Shown piece after piece: positions 38,329 through 49,944 of a stretch of DNA of 64,000 bases (position 1 is its first letter; every line of letters starts with the position of its first letter). The position numbers and the translations under genes are program-made. This DNA comes from Bathymodiolus brooksi (Eukaryota > Mollusca > Bivalvia > Mytilida > Modiolidae). A model generated the notes under the pieces. It was not told where the DNA came from. It saw only the letters and a list, made by a program, of their open reading frames with translations, and ran no database searches. The DNA is taken from the NCBI GenBank assembly GCA_963680875.1, contig OY804577.1:103489906-103553905 (forward strand), given 5' to 3'.

Positions 38329-41300
38329 TTTTTATTTTATTTTTTTTTTTTTTTTTTTTTATTATATCTATATTACACCTGTGAACAATTTACCTCTGGG
38401 TGCCAGGAAACCTCAAAGGTTTACAAATATTTACAATGAACAATATAATTAAATAAATAAATACTGGTACAGTTGTAGTAAGAATACAATATCATAAGCA
38501 AATAAATCATATTTTATCTCTCATATTCAATTTATAAACATACATTTTTACACAGTAATAATGAAAGGAATTATTAATACAACTAAATTCATAATGTATC
38601 CAATAATAGCTGTAATTTCCTAATATTATATAAGTTTCGAACTTCTGGGTTCTTAATCATCATTTGTATATTACTTCTGAGTTCATTTTTGAGATTTGTG
38701 ATAACTATTGCTTCCCTGTAAGTACTTTTATTATATTTTATATAATTTCTTGTTTTCCAAATTACCCATTTTAATATACAAATTACTAAATTCATTAAAA
38801 GTAGATTTTCAGTTATTTCTCCCTCATACACCCCAATGATTAAGTTTTCCTCAACAAGTACTATATTTTTTTCAAAAATGCTATTAAAAATGTGTTTTAA
38901 TTCATCTAAGACATGTTTAATTTTATGACACCTGTAAAACAAATGCATAAGGAACTCTATTTCATTTTTACAAAAATGACATTGACCATTTGATTTTCCC
39001 ATTTTTTGTAATCTATATTCTGAATAGACAATGTTATGCAAACATTTCCATTGGAACTGGATAATGCTTTGTTTACATTTAATCTTGTTCAGTATATACC
39101 AAATTGATATCCAGTTAAATTTCTTTTCATAAATTGTATCCCATTTGAATTGACATTTTGGCGTAATTGGTTTACGTATTTCTTTCTGGATATTCTTCAG
39201 TTTCAGCTCTTTTGGAACAATGATTTTATTATTATGATTTCTAATATTCAAATTACTATCTATTTTTAAACCTAATGATTTTTTTATCTTTTCGTTATCA
39301 TCGGATTTTAATTTCTTAACAAAATTTTCTGGTATTGATTTTTTTTATTTTTGCCCATTCTGATATCCAGTTCCTTTTATCATCCAGTCTATTAAATATA
39401 GTCTGATTATCAACAAAGGTATTATTGTTTTTATCCCATATTTCGTTTATTTTAAATATATTATTTCTCAAAAACGGTTGAAAAAAAAGTGGATTTCTAT
39501 TAAATTTGATCTCAGAGTTACCAAATATGTTTTTATCTAAAATGTCATTTTTAGACTCCGTAGAACATGACCCCAAAAAATTGTTCCATGCTTGTATAGC
39601 GTCTTGATAGTATTTTGGAATGGATGCAATATCTAAACCTTTAATATCGGAGCATTTACAAAGAAAAAAATAAACTCCAAATTTTTTATCGTATTTCTGT
39701 AACCAGTGTTTACCTATCGCATTCCATGAGTCCATCTCACTGTTGATTATTTTGTATATAAATTTTTAACTGTTTACTTTTGACAAAATTGTCTATGTTA
39801 ATCATTCCCATCCCCCCCCTTTCATTAATATTTAAGCAACATACGTTTCTTTCTATTTGGTTTGGTTTATTGTCCCAAAGAAATTTCCAAATCAAATCAT
39901 TCACCTCTTTTTTTTATATTTCTCTGGTATCCCCCTCATTTCAGTTTCAAATCCCATTTGAGCTAACAAAAAAATTTTAACGATTAAAGTTTTTTCCTTA
40001 AAGGTTAAATTTCTGGTTTGCCAAACCTGAGTGCAGCTTTTCATTTTATTTATAATTTTTTTCCAAATGTCATCAGTGTCTATATTGTACCCGTGAAAAA
40101 CACCTAAAGTCTTTATATTATCTGAAATCCATGATATGTTAGTTAATCTGGGTCGTTTCCCCCTTAATCTACCAATAAATAATCCTTTTGTTTTTTTCAT
40201 AATTTATCTTAGAGCCGGATGCCTTTTCAAATTTCGAAAGAATTAAAAAGGATTGTTCAACAGATTCTTCGTTTTTGTTTAAGAGTTGCGTGTCGTCTGC
40301 AAACATGCATATTTTTGCTTCCTTTACGGGCTGCCCCTCACAGTCGGGTAGTTTGATACCATGTATTTCCGGAGTGTTTCGGATAGCACAGGCCATCGGC
40401 TCTGCCTGAATAATGTACAAAATCGGTGCAGCAGGACATCCTTGTCTGGCTGAACGCGATATTGCGAAAAATTTTGATATGAAACCATTTGTTTTTATAC
40501 AGGTTTTTCCCTTTTTAAATAACATATAAACCCATTCACGAAATTTCAGTCCAAAATTAAAACATTCCATAACATAATTTAACCACCCCCATTCCATTCT
40601 ATCAAATGCTTTTTGCTGATCAACAAAAATAATTACACCTTCCTCATTTTCATTATCTACAAATTCTATAATATCATCAATCATACGATTATTTTCGCTT
40701 ATATTTCTCCCTGCTACGAATCCTTTTTGATCCGTATGGATAATTTTGTTTAATACTGGCTTCATGCGATTTGCTAAAAGTTTTGATATGATTTTATAAT
40801 CACTATTTAATAATGTTATTGGACGCCAGTTACGTATGTTATCTCTATCCCCCCTTTATGAAGTAGTGTTAACATTCCTCGACACTGGGAATCACATATT
40901 TCAAATTTATCAAAAATTTCTAGTAATACTTCAAATAAATCTTCTTTTATTGTATCCCAATATATCTGATAAAATTCATTTATAATCCCGTCTAATGCAG
41001 GTGATTTGTATTGTTTCATCGAAAACATTATTTTCTTAATTTCATTAATTGTCAAGTCTTTTTCTAAATCTTCACTTTCGTCGCATGTTAATTTTCTATC
41101 CATATGAGTAACCAGTTCCTCTGCTACATTTTTATCCCACCCTTCTGTTGAAAATAGATTTGCGTAAAAATGTATCTGTTCATCTAGTATCTCGTCGATA
41201 TCATATTTTAAATTACCAACTAGACCCCTGATTTTTTGCCATAATTTATTTTGCCCATTTTTTCTTTCTAGATTAAAAAAATATTTAGTTGATTGTTCCC

Positions 41301-41705
41301 CCTTCTCGTACCAGTCAACTTTAGCTCTTAACCTTGCGGCGTCAGTTTTATTTTCATAATGTGAGTGTATTTGGTTTTCTAAGTCTGCTAACTCTTCTAA
41401 TTGTTGCCTGGAGGGTTCAGATATATCCTTTAATGTCTCTAATTTATTTTCTAGAGCCTTTATCTTGTCGTCAGTAGTGTTTACCTTTTTAGACGCTTCT
41501 ATAGTTATCGATTTAATCTTAATTTTGGCTATGTCCCACCATTCCCTCAAATTTGAAAAAAGATTTCTTTTCTAATTTCCAATATACCCACCAATTTGTA
41601 AACACTTGTCGAAAATAATCAGATCTAATGGTATGCAAATTCATTATCCAGGTACCAGACCCTCTAGTGATATCGCATACGTTTAATTTCATAATTTTAA
41701 AGGGA
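38329..41705 (-). mobile_element. 5'-truncated L1/Tx1-like LINE with poly(A) tail
   Basis: A - strand non-LTR retrotransposon. The 3' end is the long A/T run at 38,329-38,362 (poly(A) on the - strand), after an untranslated stretch of about 225 bp. The coding part holds the region just after the endonuclease (GSGTWIMNL at about 41,650), the reverse transcriptase and a C-terminal zinc knuckle. No endonuclease is present, so the copy is truncated near 41,705. Several frameshifts in homopolymers make it inactive. It lies in the same orientation as, and about 145 bp downstream of, the larger LINE at 41,848-48,700. No clear target-site duplication was found. Confidence 0.85.
38589..41690 (-). pseudogene. 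LINE ORF2 remnant: reverse transcriptase, thumb and CCHC zinc knuckle
   Basis: Read on the - strand, the pieces are 41,550-40,816 (linker with KVDWYEKGEQSTKYFFNLER), 40,765-40,169 (reverse transcriptase: FVDQQKAFDRMEW holding the first catalytic Asp, SARQGCPAAPILY, and FADDTQLL with the catalytic Asp pair), 40,200-39,901 (thumb), 39,735-39,316, and 39,251-38,589 (C-terminus with Cys-x2-Cys-x8-His-x4-Cys in CHFCKNEIEFLMHLFYRC). Frames break in a G run near 40,850 and an A run near 40,190, and again near 39,750-39,900 and 39,260-39,310. The catalytic motifs look intact while the frame is broken, so decay is recent. The C-terminal knuckle and motif spacing fit the L1/Tx1 group; the clade is inferred. 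Confidence 0.85.
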
Positions 41706-41847
41706 TATTGTCTACCAGCTGCGTAATTTTTTCATACCCAAAATTATTGTCGATTTCCGTACTGACCTTCATAAAATGAAGATTAAACACCGAATTATTG
41801 ATGAATACGCTCCGAAACGTTGCTTTTTTCGACTAAAAATGCTGACC
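41706..41847. other. Gap between two LINEs
   Basis: About 140 bp of AT-rich sequence between the truncated 5' end of one LINE and the 3' tail of the next. Nothing recognised. Confidence 0.5.
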
Positions 41848-41850
41848 ATC

Positions 41851-41867
41851 TTACCTTACCTTACCTC
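41851..41867 (-). repeat. GGTAA-repeat 3' tail of the LINE
   Basis: On the - strand, GAGGTAAGGTAAGGTAAG sits at the end of the 3' UTR. Short tandem repeats in place of poly(A) are typical of CR1, L2 and jockey-type LINE ends, in contrast to the poly(A) of the neighbouring L1-like copy. Confidence 0.7.
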
Positions 41868-42221
41868 TGTATCTTCACATCCTTCTAAGGATAACCATGA
41901 CATTTGGCATGTAGAACATCCCATCTCCAATAAAAACCATGTGTAGTATTTACAAGTGCAGCATAATAAATATTAACAATAAAAGTCCATGATATATATA
42001 CACGGTGCATACGCATAAAATGTAATAAATCCAGGATAAAAAGTCTCTGCTAAAACGTTAGGGTTTAAGATAGTTGACGTTCCTTGCGTAAAATATATAT
42101 GATTTTAAAATATAAAACTGTGATTATACACGTTCAATAATGAGAAAAGCTTATCTTATCTTTTTACTGTATTTGCACAACAGATCAATAATGATGGTGG
42201 CTGTATATTAGTAGCGCCGGA

Positions 42222-45200
42222 TTATTTATGCCTTTTCTTTAATTTCCAATGAATGTTCAAGATTTTGTATCTCTCACTGTGGAGTGCATATATTAGTCTC
42301 CTTATTTGATATTCAATTTGTCTGATTTGATCATCTGTTAATCTCAACACTTTCGATATTCTGGTGATGTCTAATAGTATCTGCATTTGAACTGATGTTG
42401 ATTGTTGACATAGGTCGTATTCCGTATGATGAAGGAATATATCATGAATCTGCCGTAAGATCGGGTTTCGGATATTTGATAGCTCTGTGCAGTCCAACAA
42501 TAAGTGTTCCAGAGTTTCAGTTTCTACTTTGCATAGTTGACATTTCGCATCTTCGTCGGCATACATTTTTGTTCTAATAGTTTGCAATATATATGTTCCT
42601 GTTAACATTTTCAGTTTTGGTGGAATTCTACTTATTTCTATAGATGATCAGCATTTAATTTTCAATAGTGGATGTACATTTCCCGGTCGGTAGTCTGCGG
42701 AGTTTAGGTATTTCAATCTCGGGTAGTATGAAGCCATTGAAGTTATGAGTTCTTGCCAGTAATTTTGAATTTCTCTCTTTATTGATGTTATCCACAGCCT
42801 TTTTGTCATAGGATTGTCCAAGTAGTACTCTGGGTCTTGCAGGTTGTATTTTATCAACATTTTCTTAATTTCTATAAACCAGCTGTTACTGTTGATGGTT
42901 TTTGTTCTTAGTTGTTGCCTTGCTAGTAATTTTTCTATGCTTTTCTCTTCTTGGTTACAGATGTTATTGAAGAAATTTAATGCTCGTATATGTAGTTGAG
43001 CCTCAACTGGCAATGTTCCGGATAGTAAATAAACTGCTGGGTCGGGTGTATTCGGTGGTAATGATAGTAGTTGTTTGAGAAGCTTCTTTTGATATCGTTC
43101 TAACTGTTCTAGTGCTGCGGTCTTTGGGATGATTAGTTCCATACCGTACATTAATACTGGCGTTATGTATGTATTGAATAAATGTATTAGAGTTTCAGGA
43201 TCTAGTCCATTGTTGCCATGGAATCCTCCTCCAAACAGACCATAAGCGCTTCTTCTAGATTTCTTGATATTCTCTTCTACATTTACTGTCATGTTGTCAG
43301 CTAATGTGTTTGTTCTTATTATTCCCAAATGAATGGCTTGCTTTACATTAGGCATTACATTATTTTCAAGAATATATTCTTGATCCATCATACTTTGCTT
43401 TCTCTTGTTTGGTTGTATGTTGATGATAACACTTTTAGATGGCTGAAGTTTGTATCCTTCCATTGTAGCAAATTCATGTGCTATATTAATCATGATTTGC
43501 GTTTCATGTTCACGTCTACTCATTAGTGCTACATCATCTGCACATGCACTAGCATTACAGTTTACATTTCCGATTTTCATTCCTAGATATGAGTCACTAA
43601 GATTGTTTAATAGAGGATTTATGTAGACTTTGTATAGGTCACTGCTTAGGATACCTCCTTGTCGAACTCCTTGAGTTACTGGGAATTGTTGTGATATTTT
43701 GTTATCCCATTTTACCGAGCTACTAGCTTTCTGGTGCATACTGTTGATTAGTGACCAGTGTTTGTCCTGTATTCCAGCATGGTATACCCGTCTCATCAGA
43801 TGACTATGTATAACAACGTCAAATGCCGATTTTGCATCCAGTAATACTAGCTGACATTCATTTTTGTTATCTGCATTTTCTCTGTATGTCTCTTCAACTG
43901 GCAAAGCAGAATTTAAGGGTGATGATCCTTTAGTGAATCCACGTTGTATTGGATTCTGGATTGCCAGTATATTATGGTTTGTCCGGTTTTTTATTATGGT
44001 TTCAATTATTTTATTGATGACTGGTAAGACGGTTATGCCTCTGTAGTTTATCACTTCAGCTATATTCCCTTTGTTCTTAAAGACCGGTGTAAGTAGGCCT
44101 ACTTTCAGAATGTCGGGTACACTGCCATGATCAAATATGGCGTTTACTATTTGTAGCAATATGGTTATCATTTGTTCTCCAGCATTGATGATATGTTCAA
44201 TGGTGATGTTGTATATATCTGCCGACTTCCCTGTATTGATGGATTTGATACTTTTTCCCAATTCGGATATTGTTGCCACCGGTATCGCTTTATTTTTGAC
44301 AAGCTGATTTATCAGTTGGATTTCTTGTTCTATTTTCCTGTGATATTCACTCTCATTATTTGAGTTATTTGTTGCTAGTTGTCGAAAGTGTTATGTAAAT
44401 CCTTGTAGTACATTTTCCTTTCCTGAATACGTTTCACCATTTACATAAAGGTCGTCAATAAGAGTATGCCCTTTTTTCCTGTTGTTTCTTACTAGTTTAT
44501 GGAATAATCGCATGTCTCTAGTTCTTGTGTCTAGTATCATGTCGCGTTCAGATTCTCTTTGTTTCGCCTCTTCGATGCGTATAGCCTTTCTAAAAACTTT
44601 CCTGCTCAATATTCTCTGAGAGTATATTATATGTGTTGGATTCGTTGGTTTTCCGTAAGTTACCCATCGTGTGTAGTTACTTCTCATATTTTCTAATAGA
44701 TCCTTGATTTTTGGAGTCCACACTTTAAGCTTAGGTTTTGCCGAATATCTAGCTTTCACAGTTGTGCTTTTTGTAGCAGCTTCATTCATGATTGTACATA
44801 TCTTTTCTGTCAAGTGTTCTGTATCGTTTAATGTTCTTGTGGTCTTGTTTAAGGCATCAATAGATTGGTCTGTTAAAGCTTTATACAAGTCTATATCAAT
44901 CTTTTCCCACTTTACCTTCAGACGAGTATTGCCGTTTTCCCCTTCTTTTAAGTTCTTGATGTCGTGGTCTAGCATTATAGTCATTTTTACAGGATGATGG
45001 TCTGACACGTTTGTGATAGTATTGTTGAGCACTTCTTTCTTTGTGCAGAACTTGTAGTTGATGGTATGTAGGAAATAGTCTAATTCAGAACATTCTTCCC
45101 CATTTGGTTTAATGAATGTTGTTCCACTGATATCATATGCCACACTCTTTGATAAAATCAAATAAGTATGTTTTCCTCTTATTTGTTTTTTCATTGTTGA

Positions 45201-45736
45201 GGTCTTCATTTAGATCACCACCGATTATAATTTTATGTGTTCCTTGATACTTTTGGTAGATTTCATATAGTTGGTCTATGCAGTCATAGAATTCATCAAT
45301 ATAGTCATGGCTTCCTTTTGATGGTAGATAGACTGAAGCTACTAAGAATTTTGTATCATTATTACTATTGATTTCAACACAATGTATCCTTTCAGTGCCA
45401 TCTGGTAGTATTTTTATTAAATGATCAATGTTTTCCCTCCAAATAATTGCAACTCCTCCATATCCTCTCGGCATGCTTTTTGGTAAAACTGGATTATATT
45501 TATCAACTCCTTTTCCGACAAAATTGATGTTTTTATTCAGGTCGCCAATTGTGTTGATTTGAGCCTCAAATAGCCAATGTTCTTGTATTAAGATAATTTG
45601 ATGTTGTTTCAATAGCTCTTCTATAATGTAGGCACTGGTTTTTAAGTTTTTGCAATTCAAAGGACGCTATATGTATCTCTCCTTCTCCCTTAGAGCTAGT
45701 TGGAATATGTGCTATCTCAGTTGCTGCTGGAGGCAT
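42222..45736 (-). pseudogene. LINE ORF2: APE endonuclease, reverse transcriptase, CCHC knuckle
   Basis: The first ATG at 45,736-45,734 overlaps the end of ORF1. The APE-type endonuclease follows: ILIQEHWL (catalytic Glu), GYGGVAIIW, IIGGDLNEDL, and SDHHPV near 45,005 (catalytic Asp-His). The reverse transcriptase shows LVLLDAKSAFDVV near 43,836 (first catalytic Asp), VTQGVRQGGILSSDLYKV, and CADDVALM near 43,540 (Asp pair, with Cys where Tyr or Phe is usual). The C-terminus near 42,540 has Cys-x2-Cys-x8-His-x4-Cys. Lesions: a one-base shift near 45,661, a shift near 45,140, a TAA at 44,391-44,393 and a TGA at 42,648-42,650. It would nick target DNA and copy the element RNA. All catalytic residues look preserved, so inactivation is recent. 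Confidence 0.9.
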
Positions 45737-47720
45737 GTCTCGCCTAAAAAAGGATAGTTGGCATTCAATCTGTCAGTGTTATCTTTGGTATTTGATCCAT
45801 AGTTTTCTCGGTCTTGTATAGTCGGTATCCTATATGCTTTAGTTTGCTGTTGAGGTTGGCGATATGGTTTTGTTACATTATTTGAGCTTCTCTGTTTGTA
45901 ATATATTGGAATACCTGTTGCTAACTCAGGTGTAATCATATGCGGGGTTTTATCTTCTCGGATTGTCTGTGAGGTACATGTATCTTGAGAATTGTTGATC
46001 AGCCTGTAGTCATGACTAGTCGTCGTTGCTTCATTGTTCCATTTGGGCATATTGTCTCTAGCTGTGCTCATTTTAGTCATTTCTTTATAACAATCGGAGT
46101 TAATTTGATTTGTTGTTTGACTAGTACTGTTCATTGAAATATTGACTAACTCAAGTTGTTTATCGATTTGTTCGAAAACCATGTTTGTAATCTTATCATG
46201 TACTGCCAATATCTTGTTGTTAAGTTGTTCTTTCATTCTAGAGTTAATATCCGAGTTGGTAGTCGTGTTTACAGGTGAAGTTGATGGATTATCACTTGAC
46301 TGTTCATGTTGTTCTATACTCTTCTGTAATGTTTTACCATTAATTCGAGTTCGGTGTTCTTAGCTTCAAGTTTATTACAATACGTTTCCATTTCTATTCT
46401 ACTTTTCCTTTGCTCAGTTAGAGATTTTTCTCTTATTTTGAGTGTTTCCTCTAGTTTTTTTAATTTTGTTTCTTTATTTCGTAGTTCTCTTAATTTGGCT
46501 GATATGGATTCCTCATCATGACTTTTAGTTATTGAACTTGGTAGTAAAAGTCTTTTAGGCGATGTCTCGTGTTTGTTGGCATTGATGCTATGGTTTTCAT
46601 TCAGATTATTTTGACTTTGTGTTTGCATTGCATCAGTACATCTATTGTTGTTACTGCTGGTTTCTTTCAGAATAGTGGTATGTTCATCTAATTCTGGTTG
46701 TTTGACTTCACTCTCATTTTGATTTTCCAATTCATCTATATATGATTTACACGAGTAGCATGTTTTGTGATCGTTGTTAGTTTCCATACACGTCAGATGG
46801 TATATGTTGTTACATGATGTACATAAGTCATAATTTTCGTCGTCAATTGTTTTATCACATAGATTACAACGAGTTTCATCTTGTACTTCATCTGTCCTTA
46901 GATTACATTCATCTAGAATAGCTAGTGCATTAGCACAGATATTAGATTTTCCATTCTGGCAGAGTGTACATGTATAGTCTGCTGTTGTTGTTGCTTCTAT
47001 TGCTGCTATCTGTTCAGGATTAAGCTTTTCACATTTGTAGTGTATCCAATGTTCGCCTACAGTACAGTATGTGCTACGTGTTTTACAGTTCTTTCTGCAT
47101 TTGTTACATGATATGTCTTCAATTTCATGTTGTTTTGTTGCTGGTGCCTTCCCGAGTTCATCCATGCTTGTAGTTGTTCCTATTATACGTTGCAATTGTT
47201 CGGCTAGTATGTTGTTCAGTTTATTCAGATTTATCTGGTTGCCATTACATGTGGCTGCATGAATGATGTCATGAATTCCAGTAATATCTCTTTCCACAAA
47301 TAGTGTCAGCTTTTTGCCATTTACTAGGATTCTGCTACTAGTTAAATACAGATTGATTGTATATGCAGGTTGTTCTTGTTCATGTACTCGTATTGTATTC
47401 TGCACATTGTTGCATTTTGTAGAGTCAGTACTTTGTGTTATATAAGCCTTTCCAAGTGATTCTGGGAGGTTTTCATAATAAATATTTGCGGCTATCCTTA
47501 ATAGCTCAAATGTTGCTGCATCCGCTGTTATAACTAGTCCTCCTTTGGTGTATTCATACAGTACATCTTGTTGACGTTTGGTAGCATCTAGTTTTTTCTT
47601 CAACGCTTTGTCTATATTGAGAGTGTACGTATTTGTAATCGAGCTAGCTGTGCCACGCATGCTTCTAGTTTGATGTTTATTGTCCTTTTTATATCTTGCA
47701 ATAGATCCATTGGTTGCCAT
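45712..47720 (-). pseudogene. LINE ORF1: two PHD-type zinc fingers and coiled coil
   Basis: The start is MATNGSIARY at 47,720, in a good context (GCAATGG). An N-terminal domain includes AYTINLYLTSSRILVNG. Zinc finger 1 at residues about 205-254 has the pattern CNKC, STYC, HWIHYKC, CTLC, a Cys4-His-Cys3 PHD arrangement. Zinc finger 2 at about 285-325 has CNLC, CTSC, YHLTC, CYSC. A charged coiled coil spans about 403-465 (KLRELRNKETKLKKLEETLK). The frame breaks by one base near 46,340, inside the coiled coil, and continues as 46,236-45,712 to a TAG at 45,714-45,712. Expected role: RNA binding or chromatin tethering of the retrotransposon particle. PHD fingers in ORF1 are known for CR1-like elements. 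Confidence 0.85.
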
Positions 47721-47832
47721 TGCTATTTCTAGTTGCCAGGTTTTTGTCTGTTAATGTTTCAGAGCTAGTGTATACAAAATAAAGGAGATGATCTAACCGA
47801 TAATAGTACGTTGTGGATGCCCCCACAGTTGA

Positions 47833-48579
47833 CTAGTGCCAGTTTTCCCAACAGTCCTTTTTTATTTGTAATTCTAGTTTCTTTAACCAAACTTTTGACA
47901 AATTTATGCCTGGGTGAAGTCCGTCCTTGAGTAAGTTATAATTATATTGATCTCGGGGTGTTTGTTTTGTCTTTGAGTTTTTTCCGTGCTGCCGGCTGAG
48001 ATCAGTTGAGAATACAGGTGATGTATTGTTTAATCCAATATTTATTTCCCTGGTAATTTGGTTTAGCTCATTAATTTGCGATAGAAGTTTGTTGTCCAAC
48101 TTCTTGAATTCAGAGTCTGTTTGACCTTTGTATTTGTTATGCTCGTATATCGAGAATACAGGCGTTTCAAGAAATGTTACTCTACAGTGTGGGTAATGAT
48201 TCACCGTTTCAGTAATTTGATGATATGTGTCAATTATATGATGAATACCATCATTGTTTTCACAAGCCAGATATATAAATGGTGGATTGTAACTAGTAAG
48301 ATCACATGTTGCTAGCCAGATGTAGAAATGAATATTATCGTGTTGTCCTATTTGATGATCTATGTTTTGTAATAGCCAGTTATAGCCCTAATATGTTGTT
48401 CTACCACCCTTGTATTGCCATATGATTTGATTTTCTACCGGCGATTGGATATGTTCTCGTAGGTATCTTCCTTTACTGTCCGATATAATAAACGGTTTTC
48501 TAATACGTGGTCCTATAGGGGCTTGGTCTGTCTTTGATTTGATCTTTTCAAGGTATTTTATTAATTTGGAGTCAGTCAT
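47833..48579 (-). pseudogene. LINE-associated SGNH/GDSL-type esterase frame
   Basis: A frame of 248 codons with a single in-frame TAG at 48,390-48,388 (codon 64). Block I is IISDSKGRYL, with SDS in place of GDS and the likely nucleophile Ser35. Block II is YKGGRT. Block III is WLATCDLTSY at about 88-97, with Cys-Asp in place of Asn-Asp. Block V is LLKDGLHPG, giving the catalytic Asp219-x-x-His222. No signal peptide is visible. It lies 112 bp upstream of ORF1 on the same strand and in a different frame, so it is a separate cistron. Esterase domains in CR1-type retrotransposon proteins are established; their substrate is not well known. A host gene disrupted by insertion is less likely given the position. 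Confidence 0.8.
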
Positions 48580-48912
48580 GAATAGTGCATATACTGTTAA
48601 AATGTTTCAATAGAATATTGTTTAAAATTATATACTTTGTTTATATATATCGTCACTAAAAACTAAAACACTGGTGTGCTCTGGTTGTATGATAATTTAA
48701 CGATTATCTCCCTTTGCGTGGTTTTCAAATCTTTTATGATTTTTACTTGATTGAACCTTGGATAAATAATTTTGTGTCTTTTTCTACTGCTACTTGTTTG
48801 AATAGATTTCGGTCACCACCTTTTGTATTTACATACGGACAGGGGGTGTTATTCCAGGAATGTTCGGCGACAATCTCTCAATTATAAATTTTAATCTGCT
48901 ATCTAATTTATA
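48580..48912 (-). other. Putative 5' UTR of the LINE or flank
   Basis: AT-rich non-coding DNA between the esterase start codon and the target duplication of the fold-back element. It probably includes the LINE 5' UTR, but no boundary or promoter can be fixed. Confidence 0.4.
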
Positions 48913-48920
48913 TTTTATAG
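48913..48920 (+). other. Target-site duplication (left), TTTTATAG
   Basis: Matches 49,937-49,944 in 8 of 8 bases and directly abuts the left inverted arm. Confidence 0.9.
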
Positions 48921-49936
48921 CACAGGGGCTAGGTGCGTCCGAAAAAAAACCCAAAAAACAAACTATATAATACTACAAGGGGGCGAACTCACTTGTTTCC
49001 ATTTTTTTAAGTCGTCGTGTTAAATTAATCGTAACTTCGGAACGCCTTAATATTTTCAAAAAATGTTTCCACCAGTCGAAAGTCAAGTAATTTTCCTTTC
49101 CAAAGAGACCCCAATTGTTAATGTAGGCCTCCGAACTGCTGAGGTATCATACACGAACCAAAACAAAACGGCGTGAAAATCCGAAGTCGTACAAACGTTG
49201 GGTTGACCACTTCCCATCTGTGTACAGACTTTCCCATGCGTAAACGAGTCATTTTGACTAGCTAAATACTTTCATCCATTCAAATTATGATAAAATTTCT
49301 TACCTTAAGCCAATTTATATGTCCTTTAAGTCTGTTTTTGAAAGAAATCCCATTTGCATCCTTGACAAACGCCATAGACGTGAAAATTGAGAGAGGTCTA
49401 ACGGGCTTTTTGATTGGCTGAAACAGATTGTTCAGCCAATCAAAAAGCCCGTTAGAACTCTCTCAATTTTCATGTCTATGGGGTTTGTCAAGGATGCAAA
49501 TGGGATTTCTTTCAAAAACAGACTTAAAGGTCATATAAATTGGCTTAAGGTAAGAAATGTTATCATAATTTGAATGGATGAAAGTATTTAGCTAGTCAAA
49601 ATGACTCGTTTACGCATGGGAAAGTCTGTACACAGATGGGAAGTGGTCAACCCAACGTTTGTACGACTTCGGATTTTCACGCCGTTTTGCTTTGGTTCGT
49701 GTATGATACCTCAGCAGTTCGGAGGCCTACACTAACAATTGGGGTCTCTTTGGAAAGGAAAATTACTTGACTTTCGACTGGTGGAAACATTTTTTGAAAA
49801 TATTAAGGCGTTCCGAAGTTACGATCAATTTAACACGACGACTTAAAAAAAATGGAAGCAAGTGAGTTCGCCCCCTTGTAGTATTATATAGTATTTTTTT
49901 TTTTTTTTTTTTTTTCGGACGCACCTAGCCCCTGTG
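48921..49936. mobile_element. Fold-back DNA transposon with ~500-bp inverted arms (hAT-like)
   Basis: A 1,016-bp near-perfect palindrome. The left arm at 48,921-49,422 is repeated inverted at 49,431-49,936 around an 8-bp centre (ACAGATTG). The outer ends are CACAGGGGCTAGGTGCGTCC and its complement. Direct 8-bp duplications TTTTATAG flank it exactly at 48,913-48,920 and 49,937-49,944. Arms differ at only a few bases, apart from a long T run near the right end, so the insertion is young. It codes for nothing. An 8-bp duplication and a CA-GGG end fit the hAT superfamily. It must depend on a transposase encoded elsewhere. Confidence 0.93.
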
Positions 49937-49944
49937 TTTTATAG
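49937..49944 (+). other. Target-site duplication (right), TTTTATAG
   Basis: The exact match of 48,913-48,920, directly after the right terminus CCTAGCCCCTGTG. Confidence 0.9.

Larger units (their letters stand above)
41848..48700 (-). mobile_element. Nearly full-length CR1/jockey-like LINE with three reading frames
   Basis: A - strand non-LTR retrotransposon of roughly 6.8 kb. In order it has an SGNH-esterase frame (48,579-47,833), a PHD-finger and coiled-coil ORF1 (47,720-45,712), an endonuclease, reverse transcriptase and zinc-knuckle ORF2 (45,736-42,222), a 3' UTR of about 370 bp, and a tail of GGTAA repeats at 41,851-41,867. ORF1 and ORF2 overlap by 25 bases. Esterase and PHD domains are known from the ORF1 region of CR1-type elements; here the esterase is a separate frame upstream. 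About six stops or frameshifts are present, so the copy is dead. The 5' end is uncertain, between 48,580 and 48,912. Confidence 0.85.

Noticed and set aside
43329..47262. Plus-strand open frames of 60-97 codons across 42-48 kb
   Set aside because: Shadows of the LINE coding frames on the minus strand.
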